Shown: positions 50,522-61,610 of the stretch, one piece after another | Layout: the number at the start of each line of letters is the position of its first letter | Position numbering within the stretch: the stretch's first letter is position 1 | Source: Epiperipatus broadwayi | Taxonomy: Eukaryota > Onychophora > Udeonychophora > Euonychophora > Peripatidae | NCBI GenBank assembly: GCA_028023455.1 | Contig: JAQFVV010006647.1 | Span: forward strand, 62,001 to 126,000 | Length of the DNA stretch: 64,000 nt | Direction: 5' to 3' | The notes under the pieces: generated by a model | Database searches by the model: none | Told to the model about the DNA's origin: nothing | What the model saw: the letters and a program-made list of their open reading frames with translations, nothing else | Position numbers and translations under genes: made by a program

Positions 50522-51424
50522 TTAATCCGGCGCTCGATTCCCGCTGGGATAGGGCTTCCCAGGCGGTCTGGCAGTCTCGGAGTCGAGTTTCCCTCTTGTC
50601 TTAGCCTCAGTTTCCCATCTCTTGCGGATATCCAGGTTTCCTTTCCCCGGATCAAACCCGTAATTGTGAGTACTTATATCCACGCCCGTAAGTACCTCGG
50701 CCATTCCTTCTATTGACGTCTTTCCCGTTCCCAACATGATCTGCTCGACCCTCATTGGCATATTTTGCCTTATGATCCTAATGATCCCGACCTCTGTCAA
50801 CCTACAGGCGTTCAACGTTCGAAGTAGCGCCACCTGGTGATGGAAGAACTGCGTAAAACTTTCTTGTTTCTCTTCCGCGTATTTCTCCTGCATAATTCGA
50901 TAACGTACCATCTCCTGCTGATCCTCTGACCAAAAGACGTCGGTTAGTTCCTTCTGGTATCCTTGAAATGTGATCGGAGGTTTGAACAGTGAGTCCCACC
51001 ATGATTGTGCGTGTCCTGTGAGATTGCTACAGGCAACAGCCAGTTTGCTGTTTTCATCCATGGGGTTCACTTGGTAATATCTCATCAGGCTCTTTAAATG
51101 TTCAGTTGGAGCCTCCCCCACTTCCCCTGAGAATGGTCGGATTCTCACGAATGAGTTAACGTGGCCCGGCGCAGACACATATTTCACCCTCTCTTCTTTA
51201 TTAGGTGCTAGTCTTGCCTCTTTTACTCCTGACTTTCCCATCCCCTCTTTGGCCTCGCCCTGCTCTTTCGTCACGCTCCCTTTTCCTCCCTCCATTACGT
51301 CTTCTATTTTCTTCAATCGTGTCTCAATATCTTCTAGTTTCTTCATAATTCCTTCCATCATTCTCACCATCTCTCCCTTTTCTTCCCCTCCTTCGTCCGT
51401 TTTTCCCTTAGACCGAGTTTCCAT
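50522..51424 (-). CDS. Intact gag-like protein of the LTR retrotransposon
   Basis: 300 codons from ATG at 51422-51424 to TAA. Residues 1-85 are charged, with a likely coiled coil around 18-45 (MVRMMEGIMKKLEDIETRLK). Residues ~90-250 have the retrotransposon gag fold pattern: FVRIRPFSGE, a block LTGHAQSWWDSL, ITFQGYQKELTDVF, and a YRIMQEKYAEEKQESFTQFF stretch, matching the 'L-x-G-x-A-x-x-W-[WF] ... F ... F' signature. The tail is basic and proline-rich (ARPPGKPYPSGNRAPD). There is no CCHC zinc knuckle, unlike most Gypsy Gags. In the family Gag forms the particle that packages the RNA. The start lies ~730 bp after the 5' LTR. Codon use is less AT-biased than the surroundings. The frame is undamaged. 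Confidence 0.85.
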   Translation of the reverse strand: METRSKGKTDEGGEEKGEMVRMMEGIMKKLEDIETRLKKIEDVMEGGKGSVTKEQGEAKEGMGKSGVKEARLAPNKEERVKYVSAPGHVNSFVRIRPFSGEVGEAPTEHLKSLMRYYQVNPMDENSKLAVACSNLTGHAQSWWDSLFKPPITFQGYQKELTDVFWSEDQQEMVRYRIMQEKYAEEKQESFTQFFHHQVALLRTLNACRLTEVGIIRIIRQNMPMRVEQIMLGTGKTSIEGMAEVLTGVDISTHNYGFDPGKGNLDIRKRWETEAKTRGKLDSETARPPGKPYPSGNRAPD

Positions 51425-52133
51425 GGTTAGCTATCACTAATGTTAATTACTTCTATGCTGGCTTATCTTGACAGGCTCTGACCACCTTGCCCCCATCCAG
51501 TGCTGTTGCTTTCATTCTTTTTTACTCTATAATGCTACGTTTCCATGTGCTGTTACATATTCGTATTTCCCATTCATAAGCTTTGAAATCTCCAATTTAT
51601 GGCTTTCTCCTCGCACCTCCAAACAAGAGAAGCAGAAAAAAAAATATTTGTAATTGCGCACGAGTTCGCGTATAGTTTATACGTCTCTATTATCATTACA
51701 CGTTGCCCAATTTCCCTCTCTTTTATTATCGATCTATGCTGACTTTCTTCTTAATTCGGCTAAAACGCTCTATTTAGACCTCTGAAAACCATTAGGGTTA
51801 ACAGTAGTTTTTATTAATAACTCAGCTAACGTATCAAAATATATATATATCCATTTCCAGCGTATTAATACGGCTCGGTGTTATTGCTCTAACATATATA
51901 TTCCAGTCGTCTTTTTTTTTTTCCTTTTTTTAACAATAAAATAGTAAAAAAAAATTTTACACAAAAAAAATTTAAATCATTCGCCGTTTTTCTTTTCTTT
52001 AACCTCATAAAATGCGTGAAAGTATCGGATTTTTGTTTACTATACCGACTTCGTATCAAATCCACTGGTCGTTGCGCCCTCTTTTATTTGAACCCTCTAC
52101 TATATTCCTATTCCCCATTGCTCTCCAGAGGCC
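51425..52133 (-). other. 5' leader of the gag-only element
   Basis: About 700 bp between the primer-binding-like site and the gag start. It contains A/T homopolymers (51905-51970) and a (AT)n run. Packaging signals are expected here but cannot be recognised from sequence alone. No credible ORF. Confidence 0.5.
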
Positions 52134-52151
52134 CCACAGTTGCGGCGTCCA
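52134..52151 (-). promoter_or_regulatory. Primer-binding-site candidate
   Basis: On the element's strand, two bases after the 5' LTR, the sequence reads TGGACGCCGCAACTGTGG. It begins with TGG, complementary to the CCA end of a tRNA, as expected for the primer-binding site of an LTR element. I could not identify which tRNA it matches. Confidence 0.55.
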
Positions 52152-52153
52152 GT

Positions 52154-53902
52154 TATAACGAACCGCTTTGCCCGCTGAGGGGTCGTATTAGTAAATTCAT
52201 AAAAAGGGCTATGGTTAACTTGAGATTTAACCTTGTATATATAAATTTTTTCCTATCTGCATGATCCCCGGGCATATTTATGGATAGCGTGTTTGCGTCC
52301 AAGCGCCAAACTTATTTGCGATGAACAAATAAGAATTACACCGTGGGACTCTATAGATGCAGAATATACCCCGATAGCGACTCGGTAGATATTTACTATC
52401 GCTTTACCTTTCCCTGTAATTAAAGGGTGTGTGTTAATTAGCCTAGCTCATCTCAGGGGTGGTGGTCATTAGACCGTGGATGGGGACTATGGATTCCGAC
52501 ACTACTTTTAACTGAAGGTGGATTGATATATATAACCAAATTTCTGTCTATCTAAAAGGAAATAAACGATTATAGAAATCCAATCTTATCGATTTGATTT
52601 TCTCTGCGCAAAAGGGGAATTCCCGTTTAATTTCAGATGAGTGCGCTCGCTACCCTACCCTAAATTCCTCCATACCGGTTGTTCAAGGTAGAGTATACGT
52701 TTTATATTAATTACGAAATCTTTAGCTCTATAACTATGAATCTTATTAACATAATATAAATAAAAAAAAAACAAAAAGAAAATATTCACAGACATTCATA
52801 ACATTAAAACAATTTATTATAAAATAAGAAGGTTAGGATTTATTTAATTGACCCGCCATTATTCATAACTCGTGCTTCATAGAATGTCAAGCATACATAC
52901 ACATACGTACAGATTAAGCATTTTATTCTTTGGATCTTTATAGGCAACACAACATATTATTAATGTTCCTTTATTAAATTGCTTCCCTGGACTTTGTAGT
53001 TTGAAAGTTTTATTGAAACATGTTTTAAATATAGAGAATTTAATTTATTTCAAAATTCCGATGGATGACGCAATCCGTTTAAGGCTCGGATTGTGTTGTA
53101 ATAGCAAATCAATAAGCAAATAATATAGTTCACGTTACCTTAACATTCCCGGGAATTTAGGCATTTCAAAGGCATAGGTTTTACGATGTCAATGGTTTTA
53201 AAACTGGACGATCTCATAGTTAGTTTTCCCCGTAGCTATTATTGTTCCTTGCCGTTGATGACCGGAATTCGGCGTTCTTTAACTATCTTCTTTGCAGCAC
53301 CTTCGGGATCGTAGGGCAGGCCTTCATCGCCTGTCAAGTGAAAGGTTTTTACCCCACTCGATGCATGATACGTTTTTTTTTTTTGTTCTCTTTAGCTCTC
53401 TGGACCCGTGGAAGAAGAATGATATCCCCTCTGTTTCCTTTTATATCCCCACTCTTCTCGTCCTTTCACGTCCCTTTCCGTGATTCCATCCCTCGAAATT
53501 TCCCGGTTGCGTCACCCAACCGGACTATGACTACGTCATCGCGGACGCCATTGTACTAAAACCTGTGTTTGTATTTTAGAAAGATCTCATTTTGCTTTAA
53601 CTGGCCATCTACTTGAAATATATCAATCATGCACATATATATACTCGCATGCCACAAACACTCCAATAAAGCACGAGTTTTACGAAGTTTTCCCCCCTTT
53701 TAAAATTAAACAAATAACAACTAGCTACAAATAAATATATGAATAACATACTGTTAATATTGAATTATTCCCACCACCATTTAATATTAGTATTTACAAT
53801 TATTAATAACTTTATTAGTTAATAGTGTTAGTAATATCTATATCCATTTATATTGTAACTTTTGGCGGACCATTGGCTCTCCTCAGTCCGCACCTTGTTA
53901 CA
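52154..53902 (-). repeat. 5' LTR of the gag-only element
   Basis: Near-identical partner of 48704-50453, ending ...CCTTGTTACA, followed by the CTTA duplication. It should carry the promoter of the element in its element-strand start; I did not fix a TATA box. Confidence 0.9.
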
Positions 53903-53906
53903 CTTA
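53903..53906. repeat. Right 4-bp target duplication of the gag-only LTR element
   Basis: CTTA, matching 48700-48703. Confidence 0.75.
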
Positions 53907-55221
53907 CAATTTCATGCGAAAACTCACACTTTCGTGTGAGCACGGCCGAATCGTGTTTGGTCCTACCCTTTCCCAATATTTTGCACATTCTAAGTCGTGT
54001 AGGGAAAAGTGGGGATGGTGTGACAATTCTTAGTGAGTCAGACACCATGATTTAAGTAGAAATGAAATTATTTTGCTATGAACATATCAAAATTTGTGGC
54101 CACTTGAAATCCAAACACCATCAGATGATATGGTAGCAACCAGTGAATTGTGCGAATTCTCATAATGTGTCGTGAAGCACAAAACAGGCCGTAATGTTTT
54201 TGTGCAATGCTATCGAGTAGCCTGCAATTGCTAAGATGAACATAAACTGTTTTCTTAGCCATGTTAGGCCGCTTAAACAGCATTTGTAGCTATTTTGCAC
54301 TGGCAACAATGCCAACAGGCTGCCAAGCCCAGCTAAGTAATAAGTACCAAAAAAAAAATAATATGGTGTCTTAAAACTAAGAGTCCATCCACTGAATACA
54401 CTAGTAAGAAAATACATAAAACAATTAAAGGCATTAAAGAAATATTTAAAACTTATAATAAATACAGGATTATTTAAGATTAAACTGAGACTTTAACAGA
54501 GATTTAAACCCTGATTAAAATATGAAAACGTTTTACCTTGAGACATATGGTAAGGTCAGGCGGATGTCTTTCAGCCACGCACGCAGTTTATTTTATTTTA
54601 AAGTTCTGATGGAGATTTTGGTTTTCATTTATATGTTCGGGGGTCTGGAGGCAATCTGAGGGATCAGTTCTTGTTCAGGCTTTTACGATATGATATTGGA
54701 GGAACATCTCTGGATCTGGGATCCATCTTTAGGTTGATTTAGCACTGCATGTTCTAAAAAAGATTCCTCATGGTGGATAATTTTAGCAATCTGCAGAGAG
54801 TAATGCTATTTGGCAAATAGTGTCCATAGTATGATATCAGTAGAATTTCCTATCAGCAGCTAGAAATCTTTAAAATAAAAGGTAGGACAGTCAAAAATAA
54901 TATTCAACAAGCAGAATAAAAATGAATAGCCGAATAATAATTAGTTTAAAATCCCAGGGTTATTTATATGCACTCTTATCTCCTACATCATCTTTAATTA
55001 GAAGTTTTGCCTAGGGCAAATCTCTCTGACTCTATCTTAATTAAAAATCTGACCAGGGCTCTTATTCAAAATTGATTAAAGAAAAGTAAATTTAAAATTA
55101 AGTCTCAGCTTTGTTTTTCTTTTGAAATAGATTACACGTAAAGAAACATGAATGCAATTAAACCTTGCAAAATTAAAATGCTTTGTTGAAAAGGATTAAA
55201 CTTCTTTTTTTTTTTTAGTTA
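53907..55221. other. Intron 4, unassigned sequence between LTR element and Merlin-like element
   Basis: Moderately AT-rich. Around 54140-54330 phrases such as TGTGCGAATTCTCATAA and TAGCCTGCAATTGCTAAG resemble parts of the MITE at 60889-61161 (TGTGCGAATTCGCATAA, GGCCTGCAATG), so an old relative may lie here, but I found no terminal repeats. The remaining sequence shows nothing recognisable. Open frames on both strands are short and unconvincing. Confidence 0.4.
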
Positions 55222-56145
55222 AAATATTTGGTAATACAGCATCGATTGATCCACGCCATAAGATGGCGCTGTTTCTACAGTAAAGCACATAAATATGCTG
55301 TTTACAAGGCCGCTCATAGATCTTACAGCCTAGTAAACTGTTCAACCGCTAAGATGTTGAAGTGCACCCATTACCTCAACATCCCTAGTATGTTGAACAT
55401 TATTAGCGACGAGTATGCAAGACTCTATAGACATTATTCTTAATTATTGTACAGCGTATGATGTGAAAGTTTCTGTATTTTGAGTGTCGAAAACTATATT
55501 ATAACGTTTTTTGTTTTTTTTGGTTTCGATGTATTTTTTTTATTTTCGTTCGTAAAAATTTTAACGATTTTCTAAACGCCCCTGGTTTCGTTGTCAGGGG
55601 TCAGAATTCAGTTAATGAGGAGTGTTAGTCACAATTCGGCAAAGTTCACGATCAAGTCGTGCACTTTCCGACACTTTTTCGAGATCAAAACATTTCAATC
55701 GCAGACTACAGAAGCAGATGCGGTGGCCTTTCTTCAACAGAGAAATATTCTCCTCACCCAGAAGAACTGCCTTTGTGGTAGTTTAATGAAAGTAAAAAGT
55801 CAAAAAAAAAAATAAAAAAAGTTACTTTAAAAAAAAGACCGTAATCAAAAGCGAAAAAAAAAAAAAAAGTTATTTTTTTAAAAAAAAAGACCGTAATCCA
55901 ATTTTGTTAAACAAGTTTTACAAAAAAAATAAAGAAAAAAAGGTTTTTACAAAACGTATTAAAAAAAATATTTAAAAATCAATTTATTTATTTAAAAAAA
56001 AAATACGGTCCCCCCCAAAAAAAAACACGATAACATTACAAAATAATAATGAAATCAGCTCAGTAACGTTATATCTATTCGTTTTTCGCTAGCATCAGTG
56101 CCATCTTATGGCGTGGATCAATCGATGCTGTATTACCGAATATTT
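55222..56145. mobile_element. Merlin-like DNA transposon, internally deleted
   Basis: Element 55230-56137 (908 bp). Terminal inverted repeats start GGTAATACAGCATCGATTGA and are matched over ~38 bp, to ATAAGATGGC. Flanks AAATATTT (55222-55229) and GAATATTT (56138-56145) are an 8-bp duplication with one mismatch; Merlin elements make 8-9 bp duplications. A short ORF inside resembles the N-terminus of Merlin/IS1595-type transposases. The interior right of it is A-rich with a duplicated GACCGTAATC phrase, and the catalytic part is lacking. It is thus a deletion derivative that keeps good ends. Confidence 0.75.
55615..55815 (+). pseudogene. Merlin/IS1595-type transposase N-terminal fragment
   Basis: 66 codons from ATG (MRSVSHNSAK) to a TAA after an AAA run. 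The block EADAVAFLQQRNILLTQKNC followed by LCGSLMKV resembles the N-terminal zinc-ribbon-like segment of ISXO2/IS1595-type transposases ('A-x-x-[FW]-L-x-x-x-G-x-L ... C-x-x-CG-x-x-M-x-L'). It lies in the correct place inside inverted repeats of Merlin type. The cysteine spacing (NCLCG) is shorter than the usual C-x2-C, and the DDE part is missing. The assignment rests on this pattern and the target duplication together. Confidence 0.55.
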
Positions 56146-56509
56146 TTACAAATAGATTTAAAAAAAACAAGTGTTGAAAGAAAATAGATTTTAAACAAAT
56201 CTATTGCAAATAAAAGTCAGAGAATTTTAAAATAACATATTTTTAATACATAAAATAAAATAATATACAAAACTTTCAAATATTGTTTTTTTACAACTTT
56301 ATAAAAATAAAGGTCAATTTTGATTTTGCGATGGAACTTTTGAAGCAGATAAAGCATCCAGTTCAATATATAGAAAAATCATTACTATCGAGAAATTAAA
56401 AATTGTAAATAAGGACAAATTTAATGAATTTTTTTTATTCACTGAAATACCTACAAAGTACAATGTTACTTGTTAGTTTTAAGTACAAATTGGATTCAAA
56501 ATCCAAAAT

Positions 56510-57130
56510 ATTTGGAGAAGTTATAGAAAGGACTAATGAATATGACTTGTCATTATATTTTGGATTTGTAAATTATGTAAACACATTTGTCTCTAAGCAT
56601 TTACATGATTATTGAAGTTTTGGATATATAAACCAAGAATATGTCGTATTCTGAAAAATATTTATCAAAACTCAGCATCACTGATTAAATTACATAATGA
56701 TACTAAGAAGATTAACATTAGTAAAGATGCATAATAAGGTGATTGCATATCTTCAAAAAATTTTTTACAGTAGTTTTGCAATAAATATTTTATGGATCAA
56801 AATAGAAAACTAAGTGAATAAAAATAGATTGAGATTATTTAAGTCATTTAATTTTACAGATGAAACAAGAAAATAAGATTCAAGATAAAAGTAATATTCA
56901 AGAAAATAAATTTTGATAATAATGAATTAGAAGTTAACAACTATAAATATCTTGGTTAGACTATTAATGTAGAGAAAAGCATAATGAATGAATTTGTAGA
57001 ATTAAATTTGGAAGGAGAGCTTTTTGTGGAAGCAATCTAATATTAAAAGAAAATATACTTGCATTTTCAAAAAGAAAGATTTTTAATAGATGTATTTTAC
57101 AAAAGGATCTAAAACTTGGCTCTTAATAAA
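56510..57130 (+). pseudogene. Degraded RTE reverse transcriptase fragment
   Basis: Aligns on the + strand with ~19700-20430 of the LINE copy: VIERTNEYDLSLYFGFVNY near 56520-56580 corresponds to VIERTNEYELSLCFGFVDY, and NNYKYLG-like sequence near 56935-56955 corresponds to NSYKYLG. It has many stops, deletions (the motif C region is largely gone) and no visible ends. It is the third RTE-family copy in the window and the most decayed. Confidence 0.8.
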
Positions 57131-60100
57131 ATATATATTAGTTCATGAAATTAGCAAATAGATTGAATTTGGGTAGAAATACTGGAAAAATATCTCTAAA
57201 TGAACATTTTACAAAATATCTATTAGAACATTTTATACTATCATGAATAGAATATTTTTTATACCCACTTTTTTTCCTTAATGATTAAAATAAATACAGA
57301 TATGTTCATTTATGATTCTTATTTGAGAATACATTAATATTATTTTATGTATACAAGGTGTTTTATAAATTTATGTATTAAATACTATATATTTAACTTA
57401 TTAATGAACATTAGGATCTCCATTATCTTATATAGTATTTTATGCATTTTTTAATAAGTTTGTTATAAAGCAATAATTGTATTTATCTTTAAAAGAATTT
57501 TATCATGAACTAATATATATTTTAATTTGGAATAATGTTTTATTTTATAGCTTTATTTCCATACGTATATGCTTATTAAAGTACATCAGAATGCATAAAA
57601 AGTAACATTTGTTTCTGAGTTTATATAGTAAAATTATAGTTATATAGAATAGCCTCTTTCAGCACTTGACTTTATGCCCATTTCAATTTTAAAAGTTATG
57701 TTTTAACCAATAATATATTGTTACATACAGAGCAACATTTATTGGTTTATAATAGAAATGAAAATAACAATAATAAACAAATTATGTTAATATTTATATT
57801 ACTTTATTATAATTTTAACATCTAAGTTGAAATGAATTACTGTAATTTGAAATGTTATAAGAATCTTCAACATTTTACTATGTTAACAAGAGTTAATGTT
57901 GATCCAAATAAGATTGTATGTGTATGAAAGTATGCCAATCATATATATAAACTTAATCGGCAAAGAAATAAATACAACTATTTAAAAAAAAAATCATTTA
58001 ATTTTAGTACATTAATAAAATTATTATTTAAATAAGTAATAACATGAAATGTCATTATACTGCCAAAGCAAGTGCTTATTTTTTCAATACAGATGAAAAA
58101 ATGATGCACTCTTGTATATTCTCAAAAAAAATAAACTTTTTTATTGAAAACATTTTTTAAATAAGCTTTTATCACTCAGAAATTATAATAGTCAATAAGT
58201 AATCAATCTTTTTAAGTTAGAAAAAAATAAACATTGTAGTTAAAGTTTTTCTCTGATTATAAAATCTATTTAGAATAGATATCACTAGTGTAACAGTAGC
58301 TAGGTTCAAATCCTGTTACAAAAGGAAAGAAAATGTACATTTTAGGTAATTTTTATTATTTTTATTTTATAATTATTATTGGAAAAATCGCACAGACAAA
58401 CGCACATGTATTTGCTGGAATGGTGGGTATAGGTAAATATTTTAATTGGCATACATGTATATAGGTAAATGTTGTTTTTGGAAGAGAAAAAAAAAGTAAA
58501 AAACTAAAAGATTTTAGAGCATGTAAAAGAAAAGTTTCTTTTACAATTATTATTTCCCGAATTAATTTGCCAAATGTATCTCTTATTGTTCAAGAAACAG
58601 ATCTAACTACTTGATGGCTATCTCATTCTTTTAATTAAACGGATTTTGTGGAAATAGTTTTTAAAATTAATGAATGTGGAATGCCCATTATTTATTGAAT
58701 TCTTTTCGACTTCTTTTGTCTAGTTAAAGTCGATGAAAAGAGTGCAATTAAAAAGTTCCAAGAATTAAAAAAAATAAGATAAGTTAAAGTCGAGGTTGCT
58801 AAGTGGTTTTTCTTTTGTTGGCATTCTTATAAAATATATTTTTTGAAAACAAAGAAATACCAGAGATAAGGAGAAAGGAAACTGAGATTAAAAAAAAAAG
58901 GGGGGGAGTGTTAGCTGAGCTGAGGGGGAAGATCTAAAAGGAGAAAATTTTAATAAATTGGCTGCAAAGCAGAAAATATCGGGAATAAACTGTGATTGCT
59001 GCCTTCGTTGCTGGAGACAGATTGTGTGCGAACTGAAATAAAACATAAAGGAAACCTCATGAATCGCATGGGGTAAAGTCACCATTGTGCCGGGTTCTAT
59101 GTTAGGACTCCAGCTCTATCTATGCCGCGTAAACCATTGGAATATATGTACCACCTTTAACATCCCCAATTGCCCTTCAGAACCACCACTATTTCATTCT
59201 AGTGCAGATCGTCCGCCATTCCTGAATATATTCAAAGGAAAAAAGAAAAGGAATAGCAAAATAAATATGCTACTTTAGATGAACTAAATGGTTGGAATAT
59301 TAAGCAGAAGAGACAGACGCCATATTTTGCCTATGCCAAATCCCGGGATTAAATTATGAGTGCACTCAGAAACGTATACGCAGGTTCTACAGACTCATTT
59401 CAATCCTTAAATCTACTCAAACTGTGCGATTATCTAATGATATACATGTATTATTTAGTGTTTTTTTTCTCTTTTAATTGTAATTCATTAAAAATATATA
59501 TCGTATACATGATTATGCCATTTCATTGTTTTCTTAGAATAAAATATTAGTGAATCTGAAATTAAACTGTTAATTTGTTTCGATACACATTAAGTGATTT
59601 ATGTATTTCAAAATCAGATACATGTGCGTGCTGGTGTGCCTCTAATAATAGATTAAAGCAAAACAGGTTAGGTAGAAAAGTATGTGGGGGATTTTAAAAG
59701 GTTTATTTTAGTGGGAATTAAATAGAAATTTATAGAAAAGATTTTATTTAAAAGTTGGTTCACTCTTCGGTTCTTCGTCGGCGCAATGCGATACCAAATT
59801 GCTGAGTCAGACAAATATTTAATAGATCCTATGATTCTCGTTAACTAGCAAGATTGGCTCTTGGCAACAGACAAAAAAAAAAAGAACGTCCATAAACGTG
59901 GAGATCTACTTAGAAGTAAAGTTAAAGCTGGGAGGGTTTGAATTATTGCAATTTCCTTATATAGGTGTGTTTTGCGGTCAGCTTCTTCTCTAACCCTTTT
60001 TGAATGACCCAGAATTCGTGAAAACTTTGTCAGAGGGGTGAATGACTCAAAATTATGGGAAAATTTTGTACGGGAAGGGCTATCAATAAGGTACACGTCA

Positions 60101-60888
60101 CCGTATAAATTCACCCTCGGGAAGATAGAATAAACGCAAATTTTAGTTTGGATAAGGACGAATGTTTGACGTCAGATAAAAATAAAAAAAAAAAAAGTTA
60201 GAAACATATACCAAAGTGGGGAAACGTTACACTAGTCATTAATATTTTTTTGGCATTAGCCTCTTTTGCTTGTTCAATTTTTTTATTATAAAGGAAGGCA
60301 ATTTTTTTTATTCTTCCATGATGCATATTACTTTCCTTTTTTTTTTTTTTTTATCTCTTGCATATTTTTGATTTTTTGAAAAAGAACCATCTTTTCAATA
60401 TGAAAATTTTTTGAGGATTCATTGAAGAATCTCTTCTTTGATTGTTGACTATTTATTTTCTCTGTATGCTTTTATATACAATGCCTTTTTTATATCATAT
60501 GTCATAGTTGTATACAAGAACATGAGTAAAATTTCATTATAGGCTTCAGGAGTCTATCTGATTAAGGTCACATTATCATCTCCATTTTTGATCTAAAAGT
60601 ACTTTTCATTATACTCAATTTGATTGCAACCAAACACAGTTGTTTTAAGATAGTTGTTAATGATGCTGAAGGCAATTCCAAATTTTCTTGCCATATCTAT
60701 TTTATTTTTAAATATCCTGTTTTGATTAATTTGCTTTTCATTCTTATAATATTTTGTCAGTTGTATTACACAAAAATGCAAAACAAATTAAAAGATCTAT
60801 TTTGGAAATATGTTCATTGCTTATTAACAAGTTAGATTTCTTTTGTAAATGTTTACAAATATTTTTTGTATTAATTGAATATATAGTA
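57131..60888. other. Intron 4, late part: no gene recognised; GC-richer stretch at ~58880-60150
   Basis: 57131-58880 is plain AT-rich intron. From ~58880 to 60150 the sequence is richer in G and C and less repetitive, with CCATATTTTGCC, a TGCTGAGTCAG string at 59800-59810 (an AP-1/Maf-type site) and short open frames on both strands (for example 59845-60114 minus) that match no family. It could be a regulatory stretch or an unrecognised element. A tRNA B-box-like GGTTCAAATCC at 58302-58312 has no partner A box. Confidence 0.4.
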
Positions 60889-61163
60889 CTTGTTGATTAG
60901 ACATATGCCGCTTTATGGCATTGTTGCTATGCAAAAAGACACACATCCTCACACGACACTGTAAAAAAGTGTGAAGTGTGCGAATTCGCATAAATAATTT
61001 AGTGCGATGCGACAACGTGGCCTGCAATGTGTAGTACAATAGAACTGTTGTATACATGTAACACATGATCGCGAAAATACATTCGGCCCTCTAAACGGTG
61101 TTTTTATGTGTTTTAGCACATAAATCATGCCATCAAGCGGCGTATGTGTCTAATCAACCAGTA
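60887..61163. mobile_element. TA-flanked MITE (Tc1/mariner-type)
   Basis: Element 60889-61161 (273 bp) between TA dinucleotides. Ends CTTGTTGATTAGACATATGC and, on the other strand, CTGGTTGATTAGACACATAC are inverted repeats that match for ~32 bp with few mismatches, up to ATGGCA. No coding sequence. The TA target and repeat length fit a Tc1/mariner-type non-autonomous element. Confidence 0.8.
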
Positions 61164-61323
61164 TCGAATATATGTTAATGGCCTTCATATTAAGACTGTG
61201 TATTGATAGTTTCAAATCAGTTTTGTTAGGAATAAAATGTTATATGCAGAATAGTATTTGGTTTTAATCATTTTAGTGTTAAATAAGTTTGATTTATGTA
61301 CATAACTTACATATGCATGTAAA

Positions 61324-61610
61324 AATTTTTTTTTAATAGAAATTTTTAATATAAAAAAAAAAATTTAATTTTTTTTTTTTTTTTTTTTTTTAACAAACTT
61401 CAAATATTTTTTTTTTTTTTTTTTTTTTATTTTTTTTATTTTTTTTTTTTTTTATTTATAAAAAAAAAAAAAAAAAAAAAAAATATCATTAAATTTTATA
61501 AAAAAAAAAAAAAAAAAAAAAAAAGAAACAAAAAAACAAAAAATTTTTTTTTTTTTTATTTTATATTAAAAAAAAAAAAAAATAATTTTTTTTTTTTAAA
61601 AGGGTTAAAA
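61324..61610. repeat. A/T homopolymer block
   Basis: Alternating runs of 10-25 Ts and As with almost no other base. No biological signal can be read; run lengths may be affected by sequencing or assembly error. Confidence 0.7.

Larger units (their letters stand above)
48704..53902 (-). mobile_element. Young gag-only LTR retrotransposon (TR-GAG-like)
   Basis: 5199 bp: two LTRs of 1750 and 1749 bp around a 1700-bp interior, flanked by a CTTA duplication. Orientation is minus: next to the right LTR is a TGG-starting primer-binding-like site, next to the left LTR an oligo-G purine tract, and the single long ORF runs from right to left. That ORF is a complete 300-codon gag-like gene. No protease, reverse transcriptase, RNase H or integrase sequence is present, and the space after gag is only ~70 bp, so this is not a random deletion inside pol that left ends behind. 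It is a compact non-autonomous element that should depend on an autonomous partner. About 20 differences separate the LTRs, so insertion was recent. Confidence 0.9.

Noticed and set aside
53825-54417. Overlapping open frames on both strands right of the LTR element
   Set aside because: Short, overlapping and without motifs; two of them begin inside the LTR.
58302-58312. tRNA B-box-like string GGTTCAAATCC
   Set aside because: No A box at the proper distance and no clover-leaf fold; not called as tRNA or SINE.
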